Shown here in pieces: positions 1 to 8,303 of a DNA stretch of 64,000 bases. Location of the stretch: the NCBI RefSeq assembly GCF_024347475.1, contig NZ_AP025487.1:558001-622000 (forward strand), in the 5' to 3' direction. The notes beneath the pieces were generated by a model. It made no database searches. It was not told the DNA's origin and saw only the letters and a list, made by a program, of their open reading frames with translations. The stretch is from Vibrio fortis. GTDB taxonomy: Bacteria; Pseudomonadota; Gammaproteobacteria; Enterobacterales; Vibrionaceae. The stretch's first letter is position 1, and every line of letters begins with the position of its first letter. A program made the translations under genes and the position numbers.

Positions 1-671
1 CACTGTTCCAGCGCGATTGGCATCAAGGGGTGATTGGTATCCTTGCTTCTCGTATTAAAGATAAATATCACCGTCCCGTTATCGCGTTTGCTGACGGCGG
101 AGAGGGCAGTATTAAAGGCTCTTGTCGCTCGATTCCTGGCTTACACATGCGTGATACTCTGGATCGCATTGATACGCAGAATCCAGGTCTAATTGTGAAG
201 TTCGGCGGCCATGCAATGGCGGCAGGCTTAACCATCATGGAAAAAGATTTTGAACGCTTTAGCAAACTGTTTGATGAAGCGGTAAAACAAGATCTTGGTG
301 AAACGGCGCTGAAAGGCATCATCTTGTCGGATGGTGAACTTCTGCCAGAAGAGTTCTCAATGCACACCGCTGAGTTTTTGCGTGCTGGTGGTCCTTGGGG
401 ACAAGCCTTCCCAGAACCTATCTTTGATGGTGAATTTAAAGTCCTTCATCAGAAGCTGGTGGGCGAAAAGCACCTGAAATTGATGCTAGAGCCACTCTAC
501 AAGGGTCACCCAACCAATGTGATGATCGACGGTATCGCTTTTAATGTTGATCTGCGTCGCTGGCCGGATGCGTCAGTTAAAACCGTCCATCTTGCCTACA
601 AGCTCGATATCAACGAGTTTCGCGGTAATCAGTCACTGCAATTAATGATCGATAATATCGAGGCTAAGTAG
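1..671 (+). CDS. recJ: RecJ single-strand DNA exonuclease, C-terminal part (5' end outside window)
   Basis: This is the C-terminal third of RecJ, the 5'-to-3' single-strand-specific exonuclease of recombination and mismatch repair. The reading frame is open from base 3, so the gene starts before the window. The visible part begins with HQGVIGILASRIKDKY and contains the DHHA1-type glycine motif FGGHAMAAG, followed by the C-terminal region; the catalytic DHH half is not seen. prfB follows 226 bases later, the recJ-prfB-lysS order also known from E. coli. A GC-rich hairpin at 707-731 lies between them but has no U-tail, so I do not call it a terminator. Confidence 0.95.
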   Translation, partial: LFQRDWHQGVIGILASRIKDKYHRPVIAFADGGEGSIKGSCRSIPGLHMRDTLDRIDTQNPGLIVKFGGHAMAAGLTIMEKDFERFSKLFDEAVKQDLGETALKGIILSDGELLPEEFSMHTAEFLRAGGPWGQAFPEPIFDGEFKVLHQKLVGEKHLKLMLEPLYKGHPTNVMIDGIAFNVDLRRWPDASVKTVHLAYKLDINEFRGNQSLQLMIDNIEAK

Positions 672-897
672 TGACGATTCGTTTACCTTAACGTCAGAAA
701 TTCGCACGTGCCCCGTTTATTTTGGGGCGCGTTAATGCTGATTTTAACCTCCTGTTAACGCCATTCCATCATCGTTGATTTCCTTTTGAGCATTCACAAG
801 TGATTGTTCGGCTTTCTTATCTAAAAATTCCTGTATCTCCGTCACACTTTTGAGTACAATTCTTCGGTTAAATTCTACTCATAAATGATGAGCTAAA

Positions 898-1996
898 ATG
901 TTTGAAATCAATCCAATCAAAAACCGTCTGCAGGATGTGTCTGAGCGCACAAATATCCTGAGGGGGTACCTTTGACTATGACGCTAAACAAGAGCGTCTA
1001 GAAGAAGTAAACGCAGAACTAGAACAGCCGGATGTATGGAACGAACCTGAGCGTGCACAAGCGTTAGGTAAAGAGCGTGCATCACTGGAAGCTGTGGTAG
1101 AAACTATCGACCAACTTGACCAAGGTGTTGAGGATGTTGAAGGTCTACTGGAGCTGGCGGTTGAAGAAGAAGACCAAGAGACATTTGACGAGATCGAACC
1201 TGAACTGGCTGAGCTAGAAGCTAAGCTAGAGAAGCTAGAGTTCCGTCGTATGTTCGCAGGCGATCACGACGCATCAGACTGCTACATCGACCTACAATCA
1301 GGTTCGGGCGGTACAGAAGCGCAAGACTGGACCTCAATGATGCTACGCATGTACTTGCGTTGGGCTGAAGCGAAAGGCTTTAAGACCGAAGTTATTGAAG
1401 TTTCTGAGGGTGAAGTTGCAGGCCTGAAAGGGGCAACGGTTCGTATCTCGGGTGAGTACGCTTACGGTTGGTTACGTACAGAGACTGGTGTTCACCGTCT
1501 GGTTCGTAAATCTCCGTTTGACTCAAGTGGTCGTCGTCATACTTCATTTGCTTCTGCGTTTATCTACCCAGAGATTGATGACAACATTGATATCGACATT
1601 AACCCTTCTGATCTACGTATTGACGTATACCGTGCATCTGGTGCGGGTGGTCAGCACGTAAACACCACGGAATCGGCGGTTCGTATTACTCACGTGCCAA
1701 CCAACACTGTGGTTCAATGTCAGAATGACCGTTCTCAGCATAAGAACAAAGACCAAGCGATGAAGCAGCTTCGTGCAAAACTGTTTGAATTAGAGATTCA
1801 AAAACAGAACGCAGAGAAGCAAGCGAACGAAGATGCAAAATCTGACATCGGTTGGGGTAGCCAAATCCGCTCTTACGTACTGGATGACTCGCGCATCAAA
1901 GACCTACGTACTGGCGTTGAAAACCGCAATACTCAAGCGGTTCTTGATGGCGACCTAGACAAATTTATCGAAGCTAGCCTGAAATCAGGTCTGTAA
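898..1996 (+). CDS. prfB: Peptide chain release factor 2 (programmed +1 frameshift)
   Basis: RF2 recognises UGA and UAA stop codons and triggers peptide release. The gene starts at ATG 898 ([14 protein letters not shown]), reaches an in-frame TGA at 973-975 after 25 codons, and continues in the +1 frame as [11 protein letters not shown] to the stop at 1996. The product is about 365 residues, normal for the family. The stop-recognition motif SPF (in [13 protein letters not shown]) and the catalytic GGQ motif (SGAGGQHVN) are both present. A gene finder without frameshift logic would start at about 1094 and lose the N terminus. lysS follows 51 bases downstream. Confidence 0.97.
961..976 (+). promoter_or_regulatory. 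prfB autoregulatory +1 frameshift site
   Basis: The sequence is AGG GGG TAC CTT TGA C. AGGGGG acts as an internal Shine-Dalgarno-like stimulator, CTT is the slippery codon and TGA the slow stop. When RF2 is scarce, ribosomes slip +1 and read CTT GAC, making full-length RF2. This is the classical site of the family; the codon before CTT is TAC here (TAT in E. coli). Confidence 0.95.
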
Positions 1997-2047
1997 GCTT
2001 TTCACCGAAAAATACTCGTTAATAACGAAAAACAGGATACATCGAAA

Positions 2048-3565
2048 ATGACTGATGCTGTTCAAAACGAAAACGCACAAGAAGAGAACAAATTGATTGC
2101 TGAGCGCCGTAGCAAGCTGGATCACATCCGCAAGAGCTGCAAAGCAAACGGTCACCCAAATGATTTCCGCCGTGAGCACCTAGCTGGCGATCTTCAAGCG
2201 GAATTCGGTGAAAAGACTAAAGAAGAGCTAGAAGAGTTAAACCACGTTGTTGCAATCGCTGGTCGTGTAATGGCTAAGCGTGGTCCATTCCTAGCAATTC
2301 AAGAAACATCTGGCCGTATTCAAGCATACGCTGCGAAAGATGTTCAAAAAGAGCTTAAAGAGAAGTACCAAGGCCTAGATATCGGTGACATCATCGGTGT
2401 GAAAGGTGCGCTTCACAAGTCAGGTAAAGGCGACCTTTACGTGAACATGGAGTCTTACGAGCTGCTAACTAAGGCACTTCGTCCACTTCCAGAGAAGTTC
2501 CACGGTCTAACTGACCAAGAGATGCGTTACCGTCAGCGTTATGTTGACCTAATCGTGAATGAAGACTCTCGCAACGCATTCATCGTGCGTTCTAAGCTAG
2601 TATCTTCAATCCGTAACTTCATGAGCTCAAAAGGCTACCTAGAAGTTGAAACGCCAATGATGCATGTGATTCCTGGTGGTGCGACGGCTCGTCCATTCAT
2701 CACGCATCACAACGCACTAGACATCGACATGTACCTACGTGTTGCACCTGAGCTTTACCTGAAGCGTCTAGTAGTCGGTGGTTTTGACCGTGTATTCGAG
2801 ATCAACCGTAACTTCCGTAACGAAGGTCTTTCTCCACGTCACAACCCAGAATTCACAATGATGGAATTCTACCAAGCGTACTCTGACTACAAAGATCTGA
2901 TGGATCTGACTGAAGAGATGCTAAGCACTGCGGCTATGGACGTTCTTGGTTCAACTTCAATGCCTTACGGTGATGAGACTGTTGAGTTTGGTGGTAAGTA
3001 CGCGCGCATGAGCATGTTCGACGCGATCAAACACTACAACCCTGAGCACGCTGAGATTCAAGCGCTAACAGAAGCCGATCTACAAGACCGTGACAAGATG
3101 GTAGCAATCGCGAAATCTGTACACGTTGAAGTAGAGACATTCTGGACATGTGGTCAGCTTCTAGAAGAGATCTTTGGTGAAACGGCTGAGCCTCAGCTAA
3201 TTCAACCAACGTTCATCACTGGCTACCCAGCGGACATCTCTCCTCTAGCTCGTCGTAGCGATGACAACCCGTTCTTCACAGACCGTTTTGAGTTCTTCAT
3301 CGGTGGCCGTGAAGTAGCAAACGGCTTCTCTGAGCTTAACGATGCACAAGACCAAGACGAGCGTTTCAAAGCGCAAGTTAATGCTAAAGATGCAGGTGAT
3401 GATGAAGCAATGTACTACGATGCAGACTACATCACAGCACTTGAGCACGGCCTACCGCCAACAGCGGGTCAAGGTATCGGTATCGATCGTCTAGCGATGC
3501 TATTTACCAACACGCACACAATCCGTGACGTGATTCTATTCCCAGCGATGCGTCCTCAAGCGTAA
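2048..3565 (+). CDS. lysS: Lysyl-tRNA synthetase (class II)
   Basis: Charges tRNA-Lys with lysine in the cytoplasm. The 505-residue protein has the family length. An N-terminal OB-fold anticodon-binding domain covers roughly residues 60-145, followed by the class II catalytic core: motif 2 around [19 protein letters not shown] and motif 3 [10 protein letters not shown] near the C terminus. Start ATG 2048 is preceded by AACAGGATAC, a usable ribosome binding site. It lies 51 bases after prfB, so co-transcription is likely. Codon use is strongly biased (GGT, CGT, CTA), as for a highly expressed gene. A strong terminator follows. Confidence 0.98.
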   Translation: MTDAVQNENAQEENKLIAERRSKLDHIRKSCKANGHPNDFRREHLAGDLQAEFGEKTKEELEELNHVVAIAGRVMAKRGPFLAIQETSGRIQAYAAKDVQKELKEKYQGLDIGDIIGVKGALHKSGKGDLYVNMESYELLTKALRPLPEKFHGLTDQEMRYRQRYVDLIVNEDSRNAFIVRSKLVSSIRNFMSSKGYLEVETPMMHVIPGGATARPFITHHNALDIDMYLRVAPELYLKRLVVGGFDRVFEINRNFRNEGLSPRHNPEFTMMEFYQAYSDYKDLMDLTEEMLSTAAMDVLGSTSMPYGDETVEFGGKYARMSMFDAIKHYNPEHAEIQALTEADLQDRDKMVAIAKSVHVEVETFWTCGQLLEEIFGETAEPQLIQPTFITGYPADISPLARRSDDNPFFTDRFEFFIGGREVANGFSELNDAQDQDERFKAQVNAKDAGDDEAMYYDADYITALEHGLPPTAGQGIGIDRLAMLFTNTHTIRDVILFPAMRPQA

Positions 3566-3595
3566 TCTGTCGCTTTCGCATTTAGCGTGAATTCT

Positions 3596-3622
3596 AAAAG
3601 CCACCTTCGGGTGGCTTTTTTA
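3596..3622 (+). terminator. Rho-independent terminator after lysS
   Basis: Stem AAAAGCCACC / GGTGGCTTTT with a TTCG tetraloop, followed by a T-run. It ends the prfB-lysS unit. Confidence 0.92.
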
Positions 3623-3843
3623 TTCTTAGGAGTATCAAAACCTTACCCATACCGCACTCTGAGTTCGAAAAATCATTATTTGTGACATAGTCTTACTATT
3701 GAGACGAAGAATCTTAGATAGTCTCACTACTAGACGTCTTTGGCGTGAATATGAACTTGCTTGCGCAGTAAATTTCCCATATATAGGGAAGAGCAATAGT
3801 TAGTACTCGGCCAAATAAATAGAAAATTGAATAAGGAAGAAGG

Positions 3844-5178
3844 ATGGGAACTCAATTTAAGATGGATTCCTTACCAGGCTCTCTTATCGTCGTTGGTGGT
3901 GCGTACGAGCCTTGGTTATCTGTATTAGAACAAGTTGGTTGGCAATGCACTCAGTGTGCAGACTTGCGAAAGGCAGATGCACTGTTTACGGAAACAGGTC
4001 CTTGTATCGGGATTGTTGATCTCAGCCATGATGAGTTTAGTCTCAATGGTGTGGCTAATTTAGTGAGCAATAACAAACAGGTAAGATGGTTAGCTCTGAT
4101 TCGTGAATCACAATTAAGTTCAGACACTATCTGCCAGTTTATCGTGAATTTCTGTATCGACTTCTTCACGACTCCGATTCCGGATGCTCAGCTACTTAGC
4201 ACGATAGGGCACCAGCTAGGCATGTTAAAGCTAGAGAAGAAGGTGTGGCCCAATTACGGTTTGAATAGTGATATGGGGCTGCTAGGGGACTCTGTAGCAG
4301 TCAAACGACTGAGAGATCAGGTCAAGCGTATTGGTCCGACGGACGTTAGTATCTTGATCTCGGGAGACAGTGGGGCAGGTAAAGAGACTGTTGCTCGTTC
4401 AATTCACAGGCACTCTTCTCGTGCAAAACACCCTTTTCTAACTGTGAACTGTCGTGCGCTTTCAGAGTCACGAATCGAGCGTGAATTGTTTGGCTTGGCA
4501 GGAAAAGCAGAAGAAACCTCTTGTATGCTCGAAGAAGCAGACGGCGGAACGATTCTGTTTAATGATATCTTAGCAATGCCTAGAACCCAGCAGATGAACC
4601 TGCTTAAGTTTTTGCAAGACGGGAAGGTTGAGACTTCAAAAGGTTTACGCTCTGTTGATGTGCGTATTCTTGCCTCGAACTCTTCGGATATCGAGAAAGC
4701 TTTGATTGAAGGGGACTTTAATGAAGAGCTTTATCACTATATCAATGTATTACGAATTCATGTTCCTAGTTTGAAGGAGCGTGTTAGCGATATCCCGATC
4801 TTAGCAAATCACTTTCTGCATGATTACTCTAAAGAGTTCAACGCGCAGGCTAAGAACTTCTCAGAATCTGCGGTCACTGCACTGTCTCGTTACCACTGGC
4901 CTGGGAATGTGCGCGAACTGATGAATCAAATTAAGCGCGTGGTGCTAATGTCTGATTCGATCATCATTGACGAAGAACATCTTGATTTGCCAAAACAACA
5001 AGATGAGAAGCGCAGCTTGAAGAGCATACGAGAACGCTCAGAGCGTGATGCTTTGATCGTCGTGTTAGAGTCGCATGCGGGTCAGGTATCGTTAGCTGCG
5101 AAAGAATTGGGTGTCTCTCGAGCCACTATGTATCGCCTACTCAATAAGCACAGCCTGATATCTGAAGGGTTAATTTAA
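3844..5178 (+). CDS. vpsR: VpsR, c-di-GMP-responsive biofilm regulator (NtrC-like)
   Basis: Matches V. cholerae VpsR as I remember it, including position next to lysS. VpsR activates vps exopolysaccharide and biofilm genes when c-di-GMP is bound. The 444 residues comprise an N-terminal receiver-like domain (about 12-125, with D59 in IVDLSHDE at the known phospho-site position), a central AAA+ domain (Walker A GDSGAGKE at about 174-181, Walker B-like GGTILFNDI) and a C-terminal Fis-type helix-turn-helix (about 419-437, AAKELGVSRATMYRL). The sigma-54 contact loop GAFTGA is missing: ELFG is followed by LAGKAEE. This fits the published view that VpsR works with sigma-70. An inverted repeat TGAGAC(3700-3705)/GTCTCA(3721-3726) lies upstream. 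Start ATG 3844 follows the ribosome binding site AAGGAAGAAGG. Confidence 0.93.
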   Translation: MGTQFKMDSLPGSLIVVGGAYEPWLSVLEQVGWQCTQCADLRKADALFTETGPCIGIVDLSHDEFSLNGVANLVSNNKQVRWLALIRESQLSSDTICQFIVNFCIDFFTTPIPDAQLLSTIGHQLGMLKLEKKVWPNYGLNSDMGLLGDSVAVKRLRDQVKRIGPTDVSILISGDSGAGKETVARSIHRHSSRAKHPFLTVNCRALSESRIERELFGLAGKAEETSCMLEEADGGTILFNDILAMPRTQQMNLLKFLQDGKVETSKGLRSVDVRILASNSSDIEKALIEGDFNEELYHYINVLRIHVPSLKERVSDIPILANHFLHDYSKEFNAQAKNFSESAVTALSRYHWPGNVRELMNQIKRVVLMSDSIIIDEEHLDLPKQQDEKRSLKSIRERSERDALIVVLESHAGQVSLAAKELGVSRATMYRLLNKHSLISEGLI

Positions 5179-5194
5179 ATAACCCATCACTATT

Positions 5195-5224
5195 GAAAAG
5201 CCACGCACTGCGTGGCTTTTTGTT
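5195..5224 (+). terminator. Rho-independent terminator after vpsR
   Basis: Stem AAAAGCCACGCA / TGCGTGGCTTTT with almost no loop beyond C, followed by TTTGTTTG. It ends vpsR. The following 265 bases (5225-5488) are AT-rich and I see no gene there, only the likely promoter for the small genes downstream. Confidence 0.88.
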
Positions 5225-5488
5225 TGAGGGGGACCTTTGTATCTGATTAGAAAGCGAGATTAGAGATAAGCTCTATAAATTTATATAATCATAGTGAATA
5301 TCTTATGCTAAATATCATATGCAACTGATATTTTGGGTGAATGCTTTGTTTTCAGATTGTTAACAGATTAGTGGTTGAATAATGTTCTCAGTTGGATAGA
5401 ATTTAACCGTGAAAGCAATGGTTTGGTATCAGACCGGAAGCATTCAAATCATATCTTTTTGGATTAATTAATTAGCTTGGAGGCGCAA

Positions 5489-5611
5489 ATGAAACATTTC
5501 GATTTTATTCAGCACATTTGCGCGTCGTTTGATCCTAGCACTGACTTGGTGGCTGCTATGCCACGACTATCAGTGATGGCCGATCGCAACACCCAAGATA
5601 AATGTAACTAA
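5489..5611 (+). CDS. Candidate small protein, 40 residues
   Basis: ATG 5489 follows a strong ribosome binding site (TTGGAGGCGCAA, GGAGG seven bases upstream). The product begins MKHFDFIQHICASFDPSTD and ends NTQDKCN. It has no signal peptide or membrane segment and I do not recognise the family. It precedes the DUF1127 gene by 107 bases in the same direction, with an inverted repeat between them, so the two may be one transcript. The good Shine-Dalgarno and clean frame favour a real gene, but a leader peptide or chance ORF remains possible. Confidence 0.5.
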   Translation: MKHFDFIQHICASFDPSTDLVAAMPRLSVMADRNTQDKCN

Positions 5612-5636
5612 TTAATCCGTATCCTTACTTGGCTGC

Positions 5637-5687
5637 GGAAAAATAGCAGCTAAGACATCTCTATCTCTTATTTCACGCTATTTTTCC
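5637..5687. repeat. 11-bp perfect inverted repeat between small genes
   Basis: GGAAAAATAGC (5637-5647) and GCTATTTTTCC (5677-5687) are exact inverted copies separated by 29 bases. The structure sits between the 40-residue ORF and the ribosome binding site of the DUF1127 gene. It lacks the GC-rich stem plus U-tail of a terminator; an RNA processing or translational control element is possible. Confidence 0.5.
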
Positions 5688-5718
5688 CCAGTTTAATTCC
5701 ACCACTGGAGAATACATT

Positions 5719-5970
5719 ATGCGTCACTCAGTTTACCTAAAATTAGCCACAGTTCTTATTCGAGCCGACCTTCGTCATGAGGAGCGAGTTTGGAAACGGA
5801 AAGTTCGTCGTAGTGCTTACGATCTTCCATGGGAAAATGCACACTTGCTGAAAGATATTGGCCTTGAGGCAGATGGACGACCAATCGGATTCTCAGAGCC
5901 AGAAGCTGTCACTATTGAACGTCGAGTCCGTCACCTTCGTCGTGTCCTTAGTGCGCGAATACTGACGTAA
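5719..5970 (+). CDS. Small DUF1127-like protein
   Basis: The 83-residue basic protein contains LPWENAHLLKDIGLEADGRPIG, which fits the short DUF1127 signature (L..D..LLxDIGL). In other bacteria small DUF1127 proteins act as RNA- or phosphate-metabolism-associated factors, but no function is established for this one. The N-terminal part (MRHSVYLKLATVLIRADLRHEERV) is helical and amphipathic rather than transmembrane. ATG 5719 follows CTGGAGAATACATT, a good ribosome binding site. A hairpin at 5976-6000 and a terminator at 6066-6100 follow. Confidence 0.8.
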   Translation: MRHSVYLKLATVLIRADLRHEERVWKRKVRRSAYDLPWENAHLLKDIGLEADGRPIGFSEPEAVTIERRVRHLRRVLSARILT

Positions 5971-5975
5971 TCCGA

Positions 5976-6000
5976 GGGAGTGATGGCACCTGTCACTCCC
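5976..6000 (+). other. Hairpin in 3' region of DUF1127-like gene
   Basis: GGGAGTGA (5976-5983) pairs perfectly with TCACTCCC (5993-6000) around a 9-base loop. No T-run follows, so it is a structured 3' UTR element rather than a terminator; the true terminator is about 70 bases further. Confidence 0.5.
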
Positions 6001-6065
6001 TAGGATAATAAAATAGGTGCTGGTTATGGCGTCGGAGGGAGATCTTCTGAATCAGTACCGTTGAA

Positions 6066-6100
6066 ATGAGGAGCTATACGCTCCTCTTTTCATATTTTTT
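6066..6100 (+). terminator. Rho-independent terminator after DUF1127-like gene
   Basis: Stem GAGGAGC (6068-6074) / GCTCCTC (6080-6086) with loop TATAC, followed by TTTTCATATTTTTT. It separates this small-gene unit from the DUF6482-like gene. Confidence 0.85.
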
Positions 6101-6162
6101 AAGAGGTTATTTAGCAAACAAAAGCAGTTCTACTAAGCTAAAGATATCGATGGAGGTGAGGT

Positions 6163-6474
6163 ATGCAAAAGCATCAACTAGATATGTGGTTGCATGGCGA
6201 TCACAAAGACTCTTATCGAACACCCAAAGTCTATGTTATCGGGTGTTCAGATATCCCAGAGTATCTATTAGCAGTGGAATATAAGCATAAATTAGAGCCA
6301 GTGAAACAAGGTGGTGAGCCCGTGCATTTTGGGTCACTTGATCAAGTCAAAGAGGAGCTTCTCAGGCTTGGTTTCGATAAGGCCTATTTACGCCTCCACA
6401 ACACTTATGATGAGTTTGGTAGTGAACCAAGCCAGCGTTATTGCGACATAGAGTTAGCACTTAATCCGCATTAA
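6163..6474 (+). CDS. Hypothetical protein, probably DUF6482 family
   Basis: The 103-residue soluble acidic protein begins MQKHQLDMWLHGDHKDSYR and ends CDIELALNPH. I believe it belongs to the small DUF6482 family of vibrios, from general resemblance only; no function is known. ATG 6163 is set by an exceptionally strong ribosome binding site, GGAGGTGAGGT. No signal peptide or membrane segment is visible. It is convergent with mutH, whose stop codon lies only 28 bases beyond, and I see no terminator between them. Confidence 0.8.
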   Translation: MQKHQLDMWLHGDHKDSYRTPKVYVIGCSDIPEYLLAVEYKHKLEPVKQGGEPVHFGSLDQVKEELLRLGFDKAYLRLHNTYDEFGSEPSQRYCDIELALNPH

Positions 6475-6502
6475 GGCGTTATTACAAGGGACCTGTTTGT
6501 TA

Positions 6503-7168
6503 TTAAGCGTAATGTTTTGTCAGTATCTGATGAGTAAACTGAGGTCTTAGATAGAAGCCGCGCGGTTTGGTTTTAATTGGCTTGCCACTCGCGCCGTACG
6601 CCTCTGTTAGAACTCGGCTGTTTGCTGCTTTAGGACGAAGGTGCAGAGCTTCACCATGGCGTGCGGTGATCTGTTCGACATTACCTAGCACGATCAGCTC
6701 CATCAGCTCTTCCCAATCTGTTTGAAGTATCTCTTCTTCTTCCTTACTCGGTGTCCACAATAGTGGGGATCCTACATGGCGATCTGCTAATGGGATCTCG
6801 CGCTCTCCCTCAACTGGGATCCATAAAACTTTGGACAGTTTATTGCGGACATGACTGGTTTCCCAAGTGAGACCTTGAACGCCCATTAAAGGCGCGACAC
6901 ACACGAAGGTGGTCTCTAGTGGTTTGCCACTATAACTGATCGGGATACTCTTGAGTTCAATGCCTAAATGCGCGAAGTCCTGTTCTGGTTTACTTCCAGC
7001 AGGCGCACCTAGGTGCCACTCTAGCAATTGCCCAACCCACCCTTTATCTCGTTTAAGATCTTTAGGCATCGTCATTTCTGCTTCGTCTGCCAGCTCTTGA
7101 AAGGTCATTCCGGCAATCGCGTAGGCTCGCTCTAGCAGTTCAGCTTCAGTTTGTGGTTCAGGTTTCAT
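6503..7168 (-). CDS. mutH: DNA mismatch repair endonuclease MutH
   Basis: MutH nicks the unmethylated strand at hemimethylated GATC sites during methyl-directed mismatch repair, activated by MutS and MutL. The 221-residue protein has the family length. The DEK catalytic pattern is present: D64, E71 and K73 in [16 protein letters not shown], preceded by [14 protein letters not shown]. The C-terminal part ([15 protein letters not shown]) is also typical. ATG 7166-7168 (complement) is the start. The upstream region toward rppH carries a cluster of DnaA-box-like sequences. Confidence 0.96.
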   Translation of the reverse strand: MKPEPQTEAELLERAYAIAGMTFQELADEAEMTMPKDLKRDKGWVGQLLEWHLGAPAGSKPEQDFAHLGIELKSIPISYSGKPLETTFVCVAPLMGVQGLTWETSHVRNKLSKVLWIPVEGEREIPLADRHVGSPLLWTPSKEEEEILQTDWEELMELIVLGNVEQITARHGEALHLRPKAANSRVLTEAYGASGKPIKTKPRGFYLRPQFTHQILTKHYA

Positions 7169-7221
7169 AAGGCTTTGAGTTGGTAAAACGTCGATTTTAT
7201 CAGATTGGAATGAAAATGCAG

Positions 7222-7692
7222 TGTGGTTAATAAATGATCACAGTGGTGATTTGCGGATCAATCCTACGGTTATCCACAGGCTGAGGAGCCAAAATCCAAT
7301 AAAAACAAACTAATGGATAAATAAACAGGGGTTTTAAGGGGATAAAATGCTTGCTAAATGGCGTACAAAATGAATCTTTTAATGATGAGTGTGGATAAAG
7401 CTAAGGGTGGTTGATCTTTGACCATGTTAAGTTTTTAAAAGATCATTTGAAAAATATAATTTTTGTTTAGCATTGGTTTTTGTTTAAATTATTGATTTTT
7501 AAGCTTTATATTTGTTGGTTGATTTGAGTTTGTTTTAGCTGTTGATGAAAGTATGGATTAAAAAAAACGTTTGCGGTGAATTCTACACATAGTTATTCAC
7601 AGAAAAGGTGAATAAATGTGGTCTATGTCTCACTATTATGTGGGTAACTATTTTATGAGCAAAAGTTATCCAGTTTTAAGAAATTATTCATA
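7222..7692. promoter_or_regulatory. Cluster of DnaA-box-like 9-mers in AT-rich mutH-rppH gap
   Basis: The 614-base gap between mutH and rppH has no gene. It contains three exact matches to TTATNCACA: TTATCCACA 7270-7278 (+), TGTGGATAA 7390-7398 (minus orientation) and TTATTCACA 7593-7601 (+). One-mismatch versions lie at 7222-7230 (TGTGGTTAA), 7639-7647 (TGTGGGTAA) and 7684-7692 (TTATTCATA), and a two-mismatch one at 7666-7674 (TTATCCAGT). The stretch 7430-7570 is extremely AT-rich. In E. coli the DnaA-reactivating locus DARS2 lies in intergenic DNA beside mutH, so this may be its Vibrio counterpart. Other uses (rppH control, titration) are possible. Confidence 0.55.
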
Positions 7693-7782
7693 AATATCGC
7701 CCTAATCACGTCACGAAGTTTGCTCCGCTTGGGGATATGTGGAAAAATCAGTGTAATTAAAAATTTAAATAGAGGTTGGCCA

Positions 7783-8301
7783 GTGATAGATGGCGATGGT
7801 TACCGATTAAATGTTGGTATTGTAATCTGTAACAACCATGGTCAGGTCTTCTGGGCTAAACGATACGGGCAACATTCATGGCAATTCCCTCAAGGGGGAA
7901 TCGATGAAGGTGAAACTCCGGAACAGGCAATGTACCGCGAGTTATATGAAGAGGTTGGCCTTACCAAAAAGGATGTAAAGATCGTCGCAACTAGCCGTCA
8001 TTGGTTACGCTATAAGCTACCCAAACGACTGGTTCGATGGGATTCAAAACCTGTCTGTATTGGACAAAAACAGAAGTGGTTCCTTCTGCGTTTAGACTGC
8101 GATGAGTCACGCATCAATATGCAGCGCGGAAGTACACCTGAATTTGATGGTTGGCGTTGGGTAAGCTACTGGTACCCAGTTCGACAAGTTGTTTCTTTCA
8201 AGCGAGACGTTTATCGTCGTGCGATGAAAGAGTTCGCCTCTTTAGCTATGCCATTTAAAGAGCGAAAAACAAAAGGAAAACGCAAACAGCGTAGAGGTTA
8301 A
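7783..8301 (+). CDS. rppH: RNA pyrophosphohydrolase RppH (Nudix)
   Basis: RppH removes pyrophosphate from the 5' end of mRNAs and so starts RNase E-dependent decay. I choose GTG 7783 as start ([17 protein letters not shown]), because it aligns with the E. coli N terminus (MIDDDGYRPNVG) and has AGAGG seven bases upstream; the open frame extends further to 7720 without support. The product is 172 residues. The Nudix box [20 protein letters not shown] and following VGL lie at about residues 38-60, and the RppH-typical [10 protein letters not shown] and [19 protein letters not shown] are present. The tail is lysine- and arginine-rich. ptsP starts two bases after the stop, so the two are co-transcribed. 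Confidence 0.95.
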   Translation: MIDGDGYRLNVGIVICNNHGQVFWAKRYGQHSWQFPQGGIDEGETPEQAMYRELYEEVGLTKKDVKIVATSRHWLRYKLPKRLVRWDSKPVCIGQKQKWFLLRLDCDESRINMQRGSTPEFDGWRWVSYWYPVRQVVSFKRDVYRRAMKEFASLAMPFKERKTKGKRKQRRG

Positions 8302-8303
8302 GC

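Noticed and set aside
707-731. Hairpin after recJ considered as a terminator
   Set aside because: Eight-pair GC-rich stem but followed by TTAATGCTG rather than a T-run.
3651-3843. Inverted repeat TGAGAC/GTCTCA upstream of vpsR as a VpsR autoregulatory box
   Set aside because: Only six bases per arm and it does not match a VpsR box well enough for me to call; mentioned under vpsR only.
5230-5488. Region after the vpsR terminator considered for a hidden gene or sRNA
   Set aside because: AT-rich with stops in all frames and no clear promoter-terminator pair of sRNA size.
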